Origin: Bacillota bacterium
Lineage (GTDB): Bacteria > Bacillota > Sulfobacillia > Sulfobacillales > Sulfobacillaceae
Direction of reading: 5' to 3'
Assembly: GCA_021792935.1 (NCBI GenBank)
Contig: JAJYTS010000005.1
Location: forward strand, 1 to 45,688
Length of the DNA stretch: 45,688 nt
Of this stretch, positions 22,271 through 31,845 are shown one piece after another. A program made the position numbers and the translations under genes. The first letter of the stretch is position 1. Every line of letters begins with the position of its first letter. Below the pieces are notes generated by a model. It was not told where the DNA came from. It worked only from the letters and a program-made list of their open reading frames with translations, and searched no databases.

Positions 22271-22597
22271 ATTAAGGTTATCATTGCGATCGTTCAAAAT
22301 GCCGACCGCGGCGAATTAACGGCGGCCTTGCGCGCCGCCCAGATTCCTCATACTCGCTTTAATACCATGGGAGGGTTTCTTCGCCAAGGCAACACCACGT
22401 TTTTAATGGGGGTTGGCGACGACCAGGTGGACCCGGTGCTGCGGGTGATTCATGCCCATTGTCATGAGCGCGAAGTGCTGCATCGTCCTGGGGTTGGGGC
22501 GCTGCATCCCGATGCCTATGTGGCGCCCGTGCATATTCGGGTGGGGGGCGCCACCATTTTCGTTGTGGAGGCGCATTCCCTGCCGTTTCCCATCTAG
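22271..22597 (+). CDS. Cyclic-di-AMP receptor-like protein (DarA/PstA, DUF970) with ATT start
   Basis: From ATT at 22271 the frame encodes 108 aa: (M)KVIIAIVQNADRGEL, then FNTMGGFLRQGNTTFLMGV, then VGGATIFVVE, matching the PII-like c-di-AMP receptor family over its whole length. The track starts at an internal TTG and cuts off the first strand. No ATG, GTG or TTG exists at the family start, but GGGAGGTG stands 7 nt before the ATT, and ATT falls exactly on the conserved first residue. Family members bind c-di-AMP in a trimer and signal to unknown partners. The gene is divergent from the SelW-like gene. Confidence 0.88.
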   Translation: MKVIIAIVQNADRGELTAALRAAQIPHTRFNTMGGFLRQGNTTFLMGVGDDQVDPVLRVIHAHCHEREVLHRPGVGALHPDAYVAPVHIRVGGATIFVVEAHSLPFPI

Positions 22598-22624
22598 CAT
22601 TGCCAATTAGGTTTTAGGTTGCCA

Positions 22625-23023
22625 CTAGTACATCATTTGCGGGTCCAAATAATATTTGAACTCAAGAATATTATTGGACGGGTCAATCAGCAAAAATGTC
22701 CAATGCTCCTCGACTAGACCCTCGAATCGGCGCATGGGCTCCTGAAAAAAGGGCAGTTCCCTTTTTTGAGCAAGATTTAAGAGCCTGTCCCAGTCTTCTC
22801 GATGCTTAAAGGTGATTCCAAAATGGCGCGGGTACATTTCCGGATCCTCGTCAATTTTTTGTGAGCGGTGGCACACCACCTGATCACCAAAGAAGTCCAG
22901 GGTGATGCGGTCAGGGTAGCGGCGTGCCAGTTTGCAGCCGAGCTTGGTCACATAAAAATCGAACGCATCGCCGAGATGACTGCAGGGTATAGCCAAATGG
23001 AAAACATTTTCCGAGTTTCTCAC
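22625..23023 (-). CDS. VOC/glyoxalase-fold protein
   Basis: The 132-aa product has paired beta-alpha-beta-beta-beta units typical of the VOC superfamily: NVFHLAIPCSHLGDAFDFY at the start and LLIDPSNNILEFKYY at the end. Likely metal ligands are the histidine in FHLAI, one in RHFGITF and the glutamate in LEFKYY. Substrate is unknown. The start at GTG 23023 is preferred because GGAGG lies 6 nt upstream, whereas the track's ATG at 23038 would overlap that site. Confidence 0.8.
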   Translation of the reverse strand: MRNSENVFHLAIPCSHLGDAFDFYVTKLGCKLARRYPDRITLDFFGDQVVCHRSQKIDEDPEMYPRHFGITFKHREDWDRLLNLAQKRELPFFQEPMRRFEGLVEEHWTFLLIDPSNNILEFKYYLDPQMMY

Positions 23024-23082
23024 GAACATCCTCCTCATGATGTCATTGTTGTCGCGTCACGGGTCTCAGTTCTTCCCGTGCT

Positions 23083-24066
23083 TTATCCGGGGGGCGGTTT
23101 TATGGCCTCAGGATTCAGCAAATCTCGGGGCCTGGCGCCACCCAAGGCTTGCGAGATGTTGGCGGCTGCCCGCAGAGCCATGGCCCGCCGGGTTTCGTGG
23201 GTGGCCGATCCAATATGGGGTGTGGCCAACACTCTCGGGTGTGAGGCTAAAGGATGATTTTTCCCCACGGGCTCATCCTTAAATACATCGAGGGCGGCCC
23301 CCGCGATTCGGCCCTGGTCTAAGGCACTCTTAAGGGCAAGTTCGTCAATAATAGCGCCTCGGGCGGTGTTGACGAGAAAAGCTTGTGGTTTCATGGCCTC
23401 GAACCAGGAGGCGTCCACGAGCCCTTGGGTGCTGACGGTCAGGGGGATATGAAGAGAAATAATATCCGCCTGCCCTAAAAATTCCGCCAACGGCAAGCGG
23501 GGGATGGACTTATCAAGACTTTGACGCGAGCCTTGGCTTTCCAAAGCGATAGCACGCATATTGAATGCGGGCGCACGGCGCGCCACTGCTTGTCCAATGC
23601 GGCCAAGCCCCACAATTCCAAGCGTCTTGCCTCCCAACTCCGTTCCCAAAAAACCGTTGGGGCTCCAATTTTTCCATTGCCCATCAAGCAATTGGCGGTG
23701 GGACGGTATGAGATTTCGCGCCTGGGTTAAAATCAGAGCCCAGGTCAGTTCGGCCGTGGCCTCGGTTAAAACGTCGGGGGTGTTGGTGAGCATGACCCCA
23801 TGGCGGTTGGCGGCCTGAACGTCAAAATTGTCGTAGCCCACCGCCATATTGCTAACGATCTTCAGATGGGGGGCCTGGCTTAACAAATCCTCGTTGATGA
23901 GTTCGGTCAGCATGGAAAGACAGGCTTGGGCGGTGGCCAGCCATTCCCGCAAGACGGCGGCGGGGATAGCCCGGTCCTCTTCCCAAACTTTGACGGTTCC
24001 AACCTTTTTCAATTGCTGGATTGCATCCGGATGTATGCGGCGCGTCACCACAATTTGAGAATTCAT
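23083..24066 (-). CDS. D-2-hydroxyacid dehydrogenase, glyoxylate/hydroxypyruvate reductase type
   Basis: The 327-aa product has the NAD(P)-binding motif GLGRIGQAVARR in the middle and the catalytic trio arginine (NTARGAIID), glutamate (DVFKDEP) and histidine (TPHIGSAT). It reduces glyoxylate or a related 2-keto acid. AAAGGGGAA precedes the ATG at 24066. The cofactor-specificity segment after the GxGxxG motif is not clear enough to choose NADH or NADPH. Confidence 0.9.
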   Translation of the reverse strand: MNSQIVVTRRIHPDAIQQLKKVGTVKVWEEDRAIPAAVLREWLATAQACLSMLTELINEDLLSQAPHLKIVSNMAVGYDNFDVQAANRHGVMLTNTPDVLTEATAELTWALILTQARNLIPSHRQLLDGQWKNWSPNGFLGTELGGKTLGIVGLGRIGQAVARRAPAFNMRAIALESQGSRQSLDKSIPRLPLAEFLGQADIISLHIPLTVSTQGLVDASWFEAMKPQAFLVNTARGAIIDELALKSALDQGRIAGAALDVFKDEPVGKNHPLASHPRVLATPHIGSATHETRRAMALRAAANISQALGGARPRDLLNPEAIKPPPG

Positions 24067-24161
24067 GGAGTTCCCCTTTCACCCAAGGACCCTTGCCAAG
24101 CAATATTGTAAGCCAAATATCAACGATAGATTGAGTCGATGATAAGATTTAGCCTCTGGCG

Positions 24162-25169
24162 CTATGTCCCCGGTCCTGATGTGTTCCGTTCTTTTCCCGC
24201 TGCCGCTAAGGGACGGTCCAGCCAGGGATCGCGGTTGCGGCGCATACGCCAGCGGGTGCGCGCCCACCATAAGATGGATTGGCGATCCAGCCCCGTCATC
24301 AACTTTCGCGGGGAACAGGAGATATTGTCCGGCAGTTCATAGCCATGTTGGCGAAGATATCGCCCGCATACCCGTGAAAAAATTCCGAGCTCATCGGGTT
24401 TAAGACCTTGGCGCCACTTCTCCCGATTTTCCGGGTCAATAGGCATTCGCGCCCGATTTTTCCAAGGTTCCTGGGACGGATCGAAGAGGGGCTGGCGGTG
24501 ATATTGCTCCAACATTTTTGGCTCGAATTTTAGTCCAATGTGCTGCATTAACCGCTCAAGCTCTAAGGACGGGTTTTGAATCAAGTCCTCGTATCGCAGT
24601 TGATAGAAAGAGGAACCGTAAAGCTTGATGTAGTGCTTTGCCATCACTTGGTATTCGCGCCATTGCAAGGCGTGGTTAAAAGCGTTGCCCCGGTTCCACG
24701 GAACTTTCGCTAGGGAAAGATGAACATCGCGGGGATCTCTCACGATAGATATAATTCGCGCGTCCGGGAATTCGCTTTTGATGGCGGGAACGTACATAAA
24801 GTGTTCGGGGCTTTTTTCTCCCCAAAACTCTTTTCCCTGGTTGGCGGCGTATCCGCCCAGTATGGACTCCAAAATTAGATGATGGGTAAGTTGGCCTTTA
24901 TCCCAGGCGTGATGAAACATTTCCATCGCCCCTGATTCCGCCAGCTTGAGGGGAGCCAAGGTTGGGCGTTGGAACCAGCGTTTAAGGTGGAATTCCACCA
25001 GATTCCAGCGCAAGAATCCGCCGGCTCGTTCAATAGGCTTCCACACCCAATTGAAGTACCCTGTTTCGGGTGCGACGGCAAGCCGACTGTGAGCGCTTAA
25101 TAGCCCAGCAAGAAGGGTGGTTCCAGAACGGGGCATTCCGACGATGAATAGAGATGCAAGCGAAATCAT
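24162..25169 (-). CDS. PAPS-dependent sulfotransferase family protein
   Basis: The 335-aa product has the 5'-phosphosulfate loop PRSGTTLLAGLL near residue 13 and a 3'-phosphate-binding region (IISIVRDPRDVHLSL) near residue 130. Such enzymes transfer sulfate from PAPS to carbohydrates, lipids or proteins. ATG at 25169 with AGGAGG 11 nt upstream is preferred to the track's upstream ATG, which has no ribosome site. The acceptor is unknown. Confidence 0.85.
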   Translation of the reverse strand: MISLASLFIVGMPRSGTTLLAGLLSAHSRLAVAPETGYFNWVWKPIERAGGFLRWNLVEFHLKRWFQRPTLAPLKLAESGAMEMFHHAWDKGQLTHHLILESILGGYAANQGKEFWGEKSPEHFMYVPAIKSEFPDARIISIVRDPRDVHLSLAKVPWNRGNAFNHALQWREYQVMAKHYIKLYGSSFYQLRYEDLIQNPSLELERLMQHIGLKFEPKMLEQYHRQPLFDPSQEPWKNRARMPIDPENREKWRQGLKPDELGIFSRVCGRYLRQHGYELPDNISCSPRKLMTGLDRQSILWWARTRWRMRRNRDPWLDRPLAAAGKERNTSGPGT

Positions 25170-25320
25170 GGCGGCGACAGCCTCCTGGGCGTTTGTGGAT
25201 TCGACATATTTGGCCCATCGCGCCGGCAAATGTGTCGAATGCACAATGCAAAAAATAATTGCCTTTATTCTAAATCATAAACGGACCTAAAACGGTAAGC
25301 GTCGTGAAATTCAGACAACG

Positions 25321-26130
25321 CTAAGAGTTGGTCTCATGGCTGAATGGTTGTGAAAGTGTCTGAATCCAATAGCGGCCATCTGAGCGATGCACTTGCAAGG
25401 GTACCTCCAAAGCCTGGGAAAGCCGTGGTCCCGTAAACACTTCGGACAACACGCCCTGAGCGCAGGTGCGACCATTTTTTAGAATCAGGGCATGGGAGAA
25501 AGACGGAAGAATTTCCTCGGGATGATGGGTGACATAAATAAGTGGGGTGGAACGCTCCAGATATTGCTGAACAAACCCTAAGACGTGCTCGCGGCCTCTG
25601 ATGTCCAATCCCGAGCACGGTTCATCCAAGATCAGGAGATCGACCTGGGCTCGCCACGCGCGTGCCAACAACACACGGGTCTTTTCTCCTTGGGACAAGG
25701 TCTGGAACAGACTTTTGGCTAAATGGTCTAATTCGAATTGACGCAGAATTTGATGGGTTTGATTTGTGGGGCGCACGTCTCCCGCCTGCTTGCCAATGAC
25801 AGCTATTGTACCGCTCTCCACCAAGTCCTCAACCATGGTACGGCCATGCTCGCGCGATATCCATTCGGCTAAGTAATGACTGACCCAGCCAATGCGTTTG
25901 CGTAATTCCCGTGTGTCAACTCTGCCCAATTCATGGCCCAGCACGGTGACGCGCCCCCGCGAAGCCCATTCGTATCCCATAACCAAGGCTAGCAGAGAGG
26001 TTTTCCCGGATCCATTCAACCCCATAACCACCCATTGTTCTCCGGGATTGATTTGCCAGTTGATGTCGGACAGTATGGCGCGATTTTGCCTGATGAAGTA
26101 AACCTGGTCGAAATCGACGAGGGGAGTCAT
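25321..26130 (-). CDS. Stand-alone ABC ATP-binding protein, YlmA-like
   Basis: The 269-aa product has Walker A (GLNGSGKTSLL), signature (LSQGEKTRV), Walker B (LLILDEPCSGLD) and the switch histidine (VTHHPEEI). The form of the N-terminal region (NWQINPGEQWVVMG) resembles the Bacillus YlmA and ModF-like group. No permease or binding-protein gene is adjacent, so its partner is unknown, and it may act elsewhere or as a non-transport ATPase. The region before it on the other strand is empty. Confidence 0.85.
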   Translation of the reverse strand: MTPLVDFDQVYFIRQNRAILSDINWQINPGEQWVVMGLNGSGKTSLLALVMGYEWASRGRVTVLGHELGRVDTRELRKRIGWVSHYLAEWISREHGRTMVEDLVESGTIAVIGKQAGDVRPTNQTHQILRQFELDHLAKSLFQTLSQGEKTRVLLARAWRAQVDLLILDEPCSGLDIRGREHVLGFVQQYLERSTPLIYVTHHPEEILPSFSHALILKNGRTCAQGVLSEVFTGPRLSQALEVPLQVHRSDGRYWIQTLSQPFSHETNS

Positions 26131-26576
26131 GGACGTCTCCTTTCCGAGGGCTCATAAAGGATGTGAAAAGTATCATTCGCGAAGGAACGCGATATCCCTG
26201 CCGAATCGTGGTGCCAGGACGCGAAGTTTTGGAACGAGGCATGGCGCGTATACGGCTCTCTTGGTCTTGTTAGCTAGGGCGGACCTTTTTATTTGCGTGA
26301 ACCCTGTTACGCTTCGCATGTGTTGGCGCCTTGCCGCAATCGCTCCGGTATAGGTCGCTTTGGCGGCGGCGACATCCTCCCTCGCGTTCAAGGCGCGCTG
26401 GCAATGTCGTTTCGCCGCTTAAATTTATTCGGTTTTGGATGTTGCTTGTTGAGTCCGCCGTTTCGGGCCTTTCCCATTGATGCGCCGGACTTATCCAATC
26501 TGGACCACCTATGGGACGCAGCTATCCGGGCCATGTTCGAGGACTTATACTTCGGGTAGGGCATGGAGGTGCTGGA
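26131..26576. other. Intergenic stretch without a recognisable gene
   Basis: The 88-aa ORF at 26293 and small reverse ORFs show no motif and no ribosome site. Nothing further could be supported. The region lies between divergent genes and must hold the promoters of the ABC gene and of the ada remnant. Confidence 0.4.
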
Positions 26577-27073
26577 ATGGCAAATAACGTGGATGATGCT
26601 TTGTATGAAACTATTTTGCGCCGAGGTCGGGAATTTGACGGGAAAATATTCAGGTGTTTTTCACCGTTGATGAGGCGTTGGTAAAGGGGTATCGTCCCTG
26701 CAAACGGTGCCGTCCCGATGACCCGATGGGCCGCGTTCCCGATGCCGTCTTGGCCGACCAGGCGGAACTGCTAATACGAGCCCGATTTCCTCAAAAATTT
26801 ACGGCGGAGGAAGTGGCCGCCGCGCTCTACGTCAGTTCCCGGCATCTTTCGCGCACGCTGATTTCCGCATGGGGTATGACACTTTCCAAGCGGTGGCGCC
26901 AGCTATGGGCGGAGGAGGCCAAAAAGTTACTGCGCGAGAAGGGGTTGACCATCGCCCAAGTTGGCGCCAAGGTAGGGGTGTCAAGCCCGTCGTATTTTTC
27001 TCGCGTATTTTTTAGAGCGGTGGGCAAGACGCCGAGTGAATACCGGCGTCATGATGGCAGGAGGCTTATATGA
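26577..27073 (+). pseudogene. adaA: AdaA-type methylphosphotriester transferase/regulator, broken by an internal deletion
   Basis: ATG at 26577 with GGAGGT upstream opens a frame reading YETILRRGREFDGKIF, the normal start of an Ada zinc domain. At about 26650 it jumps to another frame reading VFFTVDEALVKGYRPCKRCRP. The segment that should lie between, about 25 residues with the first two zinc cysteines (one the methyl acceptor), is missing. The rest is intact: an AraC-type DNA-binding domain (FTAEEVAAALYVSSRHLSR and VGVSSPSYFSRVF). The shorter GTG frame at 26654 could still be made as a partial protein. It overlaps the ogt gene by 4 nt. Confidence 0.75.
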
Positions 27074-27582
27074 CTCAGTCATGGGCGGCGACAACCACAT
27101 GGAACGGGGAAGAATTTGGGCTTGTCGCCAGTGCGATAGGTCTTATGGAGGTCGCTCTTCCTAACGAATGGGGGGAAGAGAGGCGCGTCCAGTATCAGGA
27201 GAATCCCGAGATGTTGCGATTGTACCTGCAACAATTTGAGTTGTATTGGAACGGGCAGTTAAAAAATTGGAGCGTTCCCCTGGATATGCGGGGAACTCCC
27301 TTTCAAAAGGCGGTGTGGACGGCGCTTCTGGATATTCCATATGGTGACCTGGCGACCTATGGCGATATCGCCCGCCGCATAGGGAGACCATCAGCGGTGC
27401 GGGCTGTGGCCGCTGCGGTGGGAAAGAATCCTTTGGCGATTGTCGTCCCTTGCCACCGCGTGATTGGCGCGAACGGGGCGTTGACCGGATATTCCGGGGG
27501 CCTGCGCCTTAAAGAGCGGCTCTTGCGTTTGGAAGGGGTTACGTCCGTCAAACCTATTGGTCATTCCCGTTTTGATTTTTAA
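27070..27582 (+). CDS. ogt: Methylated-DNA-protein cysteine methyltransferase
   Basis: The 170-aa suicide enzyme removes O6-methyl groups from guanine. It shows RGTPFQKAVWTALLDIPYG, the DNA-binding wing, and the active-site motif PCHRVIG with YSGG after it. The start ATG overlaps the TGA of the adaA remnant (ATGA) and has AGGAGG before it, so the gene was built for coupled translation with adaA. It appears intact although its partner is broken. Confidence 0.93.
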   Translation: MTQSWAATTTWNGEEFGLVASAIGLMEVALPNEWGEERRVQYQENPEMLRLYLQQFELYWNGQLKNWSVPLDMRGTPFQKAVWTALLDIPYGDLATYGDIARRIGRPSAVRAVAAAVGKNPLAIVVPCHRVIGANGALTGYSGGLRLKERLLRLEGVTSVKPIGHSRFDF

Positions 27583-27648
27583 AGAGCCATAAAAGAGGCA
27601 TGAATAGGGGGAGCTGGTCAAAGAGAACGGCGAGGAGGTGCGGGTGGG

Positions 27649-28767
27649 ATGGCAGTCGAGGTGGTTGTGGTTGGAGGCGGTTACGCCGGACTTGCGGCTA
27701 TCGGCCAAATGCGGGGAGCCCGGGCGCACGGGCTGCGTATTCGCCTCATTGATTCCGTGGGAAGTCATGAATTGATTCCAGAACTTCCAGAGGCTCTCCG
27801 TGAAGGCGACCCGGTGGACGATCATGTGATTCCTTTTTCCGAAATTTTGTCCCGGGTGGGCGTGGAACATATTCAGGCGCATGCGGTCGCCGTGGAAACG
27901 GGCCGCCGCCGTGTGCTTCTCGCCGACGGATCTTTAGTTTCCTATGATTGGCTGCTGCTGTCGCCCGGCTCTGTCCCCGCCTATCCTCCGATTTTGGGGC
28001 TGGAGAAATATGCGCTTCCATTGCGCAATGCCCGCGACACCATGGCCCTCAAGCGCCGGCTGCACTCAGGGGTGCGCCAGCGGGTAGTCGTTGTTGGGGG
28101 TGGATTAACGGGAACGGAAGTGGCGGGAATTCTGGCACCGGATCATGATGTGTGGCTGGTGGAACGCATGGCCCGGCTTCTTCCGGGCCTGGGCATGGGA
28201 TTGGCGCGCTATGCCCGCGATCGATTGCGGGAGGCGGGCGTCACCTTTATGCTGGGACGGAATTTGCTGGCGGTGCGCGAACACCAGGTGGAATTAGAAA
28301 AGGATCAACTGCATTATGATGTTCTTATTTGGACGGGCGGCATTAAGGCGCCGCCCTGGCTTCGTCAGGGGGATTTGCCTCTGGACCGGGAGGGCTATCC
28401 GCTGGTTGATGGGAGAGGCCTGGTATCGGAACGGGTTTTTGCCGCCGGTGATGTTTGGCGCGTGCGGGTGGGGCCCGAACAAATTCCCCAAACGGCACAG
28501 TTGGCTCTTTTGGCGGGACGCTACACGGGAGAAAACTTGTTGCGGGCCATTCGCGGCGAGCCGCTGGCGGCACCGCTTCGGCCCACTATTCATGGCGTTC
28601 TGGTGTCTCTCAACCCCGGTGCCGGGGTGGGATGGGTCATTCGCGGCGGAATCCCTGTCCGAGGCATATCGGCGCGGGCTTTAAAGGAATTGTCATTCCG
28701 CCAGTATCGGTTGAAGCTGTCGCGGGTTTTTGGGCGCGGGCAAGCCAGCCGACAACCCCTCTCATAG
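27649..28767 (+). CDS. Type II NADH dehydrogenase (NDH-2)-like FAD oxidoreductase
   Basis: The 372-aa product has an FAD-binding GxGxxG (VVGGGYAGL) at the start, a second nucleotide-binding motif (VVGGGLTGTEVAG) near residue 150, and the FAD-binding FAAGDVWR near residue 265, as in NDH-2 enzymes that pass electrons from NADH to quinone. The C-terminal part is shorter than in classic NDH-2 but contains a helical, basic end. GGAGGTGCGGGTGGG stands before the ATG. Sulfide:quinone reductase is an alternative, but its key cysteines are not evident. Confidence 0.85.
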   Translation: MAVEVVVVGGGYAGLAAIGQMRGARAHGLRIRLIDSVGSHELIPELPEALREGDPVDDHVIPFSEILSRVGVEHIQAHAVAVETGRRRVLLADGSLVSYDWLLLSPGSVPAYPPILGLEKYALPLRNARDTMALKRRLHSGVRQRVVVVGGGLTGTEVAGILAPDHDVWLVERMARLLPGLGMGLARYARDRLREAGVTFMLGRNLLAVREHQVELEKDQLHYDVLIWTGGIKAPPWLRQGDLPLDREGYPLVDGRGLVSERVFAAGDVWRVRVGPEQIPQTAQLALLAGRYTGENLLRAIRGEPLAAPLRPTIHGVLVSLNPGAGVGWVIRGGIPVRGISARALKELSFRQYRLKLSRVFGRGQASRQPLS

Positions 28768-29682
28768 CGGGGTCACGGGGGTGAGGGCGGAAATGATGGA
28801 GAGCAGCGCCTGATGGGTCGGTGGCGGTATGGCAAGCTGGGAACCTTGTTGAACCAGGTATCCGTTAATGGCGAAAACTTCTGTTTCTCGGCCTTCGCGT
28901 ACATCCTGCAGCATGGAAGAAATATTTTCGTGGGTTTGGCGCAAGAGTTTTTCCACCCGTTCCAACATATTTTGAGGGAGTTTGACTCCCAAGGCCATGG
29001 CCACGGTGCCGGCTTCTTGCGCTAATCGCGGCGCCAGGCGCCAGAGGGGATGAGCGGGCAGATCCCCGTTGGGACAATCGGCTAAGGCGGTCAAGGGGTT
29101 AATGATGCTGTTTTGGACGAGTTTTTGCCAGCGAAAAAGCTGAGCCTCGTTAGCGGATGCCCAGTGCCAGCCCCATTGGCCGTTTTCATTGGCGGCCATG
29201 AGATGGCGCTCCAGAGGATGATGGGTGGCAGCCACCATGGTGGAACCCTCCGCCTTGAGATAGGTGTGGCGCTCGTCATTGGTATCTCGGCGCGTTGCCG
29301 CCATGGTGGTAATCCCGGCTGACAGGGTTATGCCGGGAATGTTGGCAAGAGCCTCTTCTTGGCCCATTCCATTCATCAAGGAAATGACCAGACTATGGGG
29401 GGCCCATTCCTTTATCCATTGCCGCGCTTTTTCCATACTGCGCCACTTGATGGATAGCAGGACGATTTCGGGCGATTTTGGCGGGGCGTCCTGCCAGGTC
29501 AAATGGAGGGGGGAGATAATCCGTTCCCCGCTATGGTCGTGAATGTGATAAGGAGGAGGGGCTTCACCAACGATTAAGGGATTGAGGGCGCCACAACGGC
29601 CCGCCCATTGGCGAGCCATCGCTCCGGTACCGAGGATGGCCACCGTTGGAGCGGTTATTGGCGATGACAAAAGGCGTCCCAC
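28762..29682 (-). CDS. panE: 2-dehydropantoate 2-reductase
   Basis: PanE reduces ketopantoate to pantoate in pantothenate synthesis. The 306-aa product has the NADPH-binding motif LGTGAMA at the start, the conserved lysine in LLSIKW and NGMGQEE. The start GTG at 29682 overlaps panB by 28 nt, and no strong ribosome site is visible, so the start is tentative. The 3' end overlaps the converging NDH-2 gene by 6 nt. Confidence 0.88.
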   Translation of the reverse strand: MGRLLSSPITAPTVAILGTGAMARQWAGRCGALNPLIVGEAPPPYHIHDHSGERIISPLHLTWQDAPPKSPEIVLLSIKWRSMEKARQWIKEWAPHSLVISLMNGMGQEEALANIPGITLSAGITTMAATRRDTNDERHTYLKAEGSTMVAATHHPLERHLMAANENGQWGWHWASANEAQLFRWQKLVQNSIINPLTALADCPNGDLPAHPLWRLAPRLAQEAGTVAMALGVKLPQNMLERVEKLLRQTHENISSMLQDVREGRETEVFAINGYLVQQGSQLAIPPPTHQALLSIISALTPVTPL

Positions 29683-30488
29683 TCTTTGTCGGTGACGTGA
29701 TAACTATGGCTATCGTCGGGGAAGGAACGGGCGCGCACTTCCGCCCCATATCGTTGCAGTCCCGCAATGGCCATCTCGCCTAAATTGGCAAACGGCTTAG
29801 CGAATTTTGGGTAGCGGGAGGACAGCCCTAGGCAGTCGTGAAAGACCAGCACTTGTCCGTCAGTCGCGTTGCCCGCGCCAATGCCAATGGTAGGGATGGG
29901 AATCTGCTCGGTCACGTGAGCGGCCACGCGGTCGGGAATCCCTTCCAGCACTAGCGCGGCAATTCCATGCTCGGCCAGAGCCTGGGCATCCTCAATTAAG
30001 GTTTGAATGGCGTCATGGGTGCGGGCCTGCACCCGGTAACCCCCCATAGCGTGCACGCTTTGGGGCGTTAGACCGAGGTGGCCCACCACCGGAATGTCAT
30101 GACGTATCAGGCTGTCCACGGCGGCGAGGGTTCGACGCCCCCCCTCAATTTTGACGCCGTCGGCCAATGTTTCCTGCATCAAGCGCCCTCCGTTGGCCAG
30201 CGCCTGTTCCGCGTTCGTGTAGGTCAGAAATGGCAGGTCAACCACCATCATGGTATTAGGGGCGCCCCGGCGCACCATTCGCGCATGATAGACCATGTCA
30301 TTTAATGTCACCGGAATCGTGGAGTCGTATCCCATGACCGTGGTTCCGGCGGAATCGCCCACCAGGATGACATCGACGCCACCTTGCTCCGCCAGCCGCG
30401 CTTGGGTGAAATCATAAGCAGTGACCCACACCAGGGGCTCATTCCCTTTCCATTCTTTAAGCTTGTAAGCCGACATTCGTTCACGCAT
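29655..30488 (-). CDS. panB: Ketopantoate hydroxymethyltransferase
   Basis: PanB makes ketopantoate from ketoisovalerate and methylene-tetrahydrofolate. The 277-aa product shows VWVTAYDFTQARLAEQGGVD, LVGDSAGTTVMGYDST (metal and substrate site), and KIEGG with GHLGLTPQS. The gene is directly followed by panE in the same direction, so the two form a short pantothenate operon; panC and panD are not in the window. The start at 30488 has no clear ribosome site, and ATG at 30476 is an alternative. Confidence 0.95.
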   Translation of the reverse strand: MRERMSAYKLKEWKGNEPLVWVTAYDFTQARLAEQGGVDVILVGDSAGTTVMGYDSTIPVTLNDMVYHARMVRRGAPNTMMVVDLPFLTYTNAEQALANGGRLMQETLADGVKIEGGRRTLAAVDSLIRHDIPVVGHLGLTPQSVHAMGGYRVQARTHDAIQTLIEDAQALAEHGIAALVLEGIPDRVAAHVTEQIPIPTIGIGAGNATDGQVLVFHDCLGLSSRYPKFAKPFANLGEMAIAGLQRYGAEVRARSFPDDSHSYHVTDKEWDAFCHRQ

Positions 30489-30699
30489 CGAGGACTCGAC
30501 CCCCCTGATTTCGCAGCGTTTGTGTATGAGCTTTCTTTCGTTCCGTTGCCATTGATGGTAGCATACTGGTGTGGAAAAGTTGGTTCGACAGGGTGAACAT
30601 TTCGTTTTTGACGACTGATATTGCCGCGGCAGAGTAGGGACAACTGGGCGGTGGCCGCGAGTAGTAGGGATGGGTTGCGCCTATCACGGAGGGATTGGC

Positions 30700-31845
30700 T
30701 TGAATTTTGATTTGACAGCCGAGGAAATGATGATTCGGCAAACTGTGCGAGATTTCGCGGAATCTAGGGTCGCGCCCGCCGCCAAAGAGCGCGATGAAAA
30801 ATCGGAGTTCTCTTTTGATTTGATGAAGCAAATGGGTGAACTGGGCTTTTACGGACTCCCTTTTTCGGAAGACTGGGGAGGATCGGGGGCTGGCACTGTC
30901 AGCTACGCGTTGGCCGTCGAGGAAATTTCGCGGGTTGACGCCTCATTGGGGCTGGGGTTTGCCGCCCATGTTTCACTAGGATGTTCCCCGCTTTATTTTT
31001 TTGGCTCTGAGGCGCAAAAGTCGGAGTACTTGACTCAGGCGATTGCGGGAACTTATTTAGCGGCGTTCGGGCTGACCGAACCGGGCGCCGGTTCGGACGC
31101 CGGCGGAACCGCCACGTTCGCGCAACGCTCTAATGGCGCATGGTCCATCACTGGCGAGAAATGTTACATAACCAATGCCGGACATGCCGGCTATATTGTG
31201 GCCACGGCAAGAACCGCCCAGGATTCCCGGCGCATCTCCGCGTTTATTGTCCCCCGCAATGCCCCTGGCGTCAGCGTGTTGTGCGCGTATAACAAATTGG
31301 GGATGCGATCATCGGAAACCTGTGAAATCCACTTCGACAATGTGGTGGTGCCGGAAGATCATCTGTTAGGCGAAGAGGGGAAGGGCCTGCATCAATTTCT
31401 TGACATATTGGATGGCGGCCGCATAAGCATTGGAGCCTTGGGGGTCGGTGTGGCGCAAGCTTCCCTAGACGCGTCAATCGCGTATGCCAATCAGCGGCGT
31501 CAATTTGGCCGCTCACTGTCGGAATTTCAGGCCATTCAGTTCAAAATCGCGGATATGGCGATGGAAGTTGAAATGGCACGCACGATGGTGCTTAAGGCAG
31601 CCTGGCTAAAGGATCAACATCGGCCTTATGCCAAAGAGGCGGCCATGGGCAAGCTGTTCGCGTCAGAAGCAGCGATGCGGGCGGCTAATCAAGCGGTGCA
31701 AATTCATGGCGGGGCTGGCTATATGAAAGACTATCCGGTGGAACGTTATATGCGCGACGCCAAGCTGTTGGAAATTGGTGAGGGTACGTCTGAGATTCAG
31801 CGATTGGTTATCGCCCGGCAATTAGGTCTTGAGGGCGGCCGGTGA
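30700..31845 (+). CDS. Acyl-CoA dehydrogenase
   Basis: The 381-aa flavoprotein has the family motifs: [14 protein letters not shown] (FAD and substrate loop), [16 protein letters not shown], and [17 protein letters not shown] with the catalytic glutamate in IGEGT. TTG at 30700 is chosen because GGAGGG is 6 nt upstream and the resulting N-terminus (MNFDLTAEE) is typical. Its operon partners suggest an isovaleryl-type substrate, as in Bacillus yngJ, but the exact substrate is inferred. Confidence 0.9.
   Translation: MNFDLTAEEMMIRQTVRDFAESRVAPAAKERDEKSEFSFDLMKQMGELGFYGLPFSEDWGGSGAGTVSYALAVEEISRVDASLGLGFAAHVSLGCSPLYFFGSEAQKSEYLTQAIAGTYLAAFGLTEPGAGSDAGGTATFAQRSNGAWSITGEKCYITNAGHAGYIVATARTAQDSRRISAFIVPRNAPGVSVLCAYNKLGMRSSETCEIHFDNVVVPEDHLLGEEGKGLHQFLDILDGGRISIGALGVGVAQASLDASIAYANQRRQFGRSLSEFQAIQFKIADMAMEVEMARTMVLKAAWLKDQHRPYAKEAAMGKLFASEAAMRAANQAVQIHGGAGYMKDYPVERYMRDAKLLEIGEGTSEIQRLVIARQLGLEGGR

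Noticed and set aside
26293-26559. 88-aa ORF upstream of the ada remnant
   Set aside because: No motif and no ribosome site; it would run into the ada ribosome site region.
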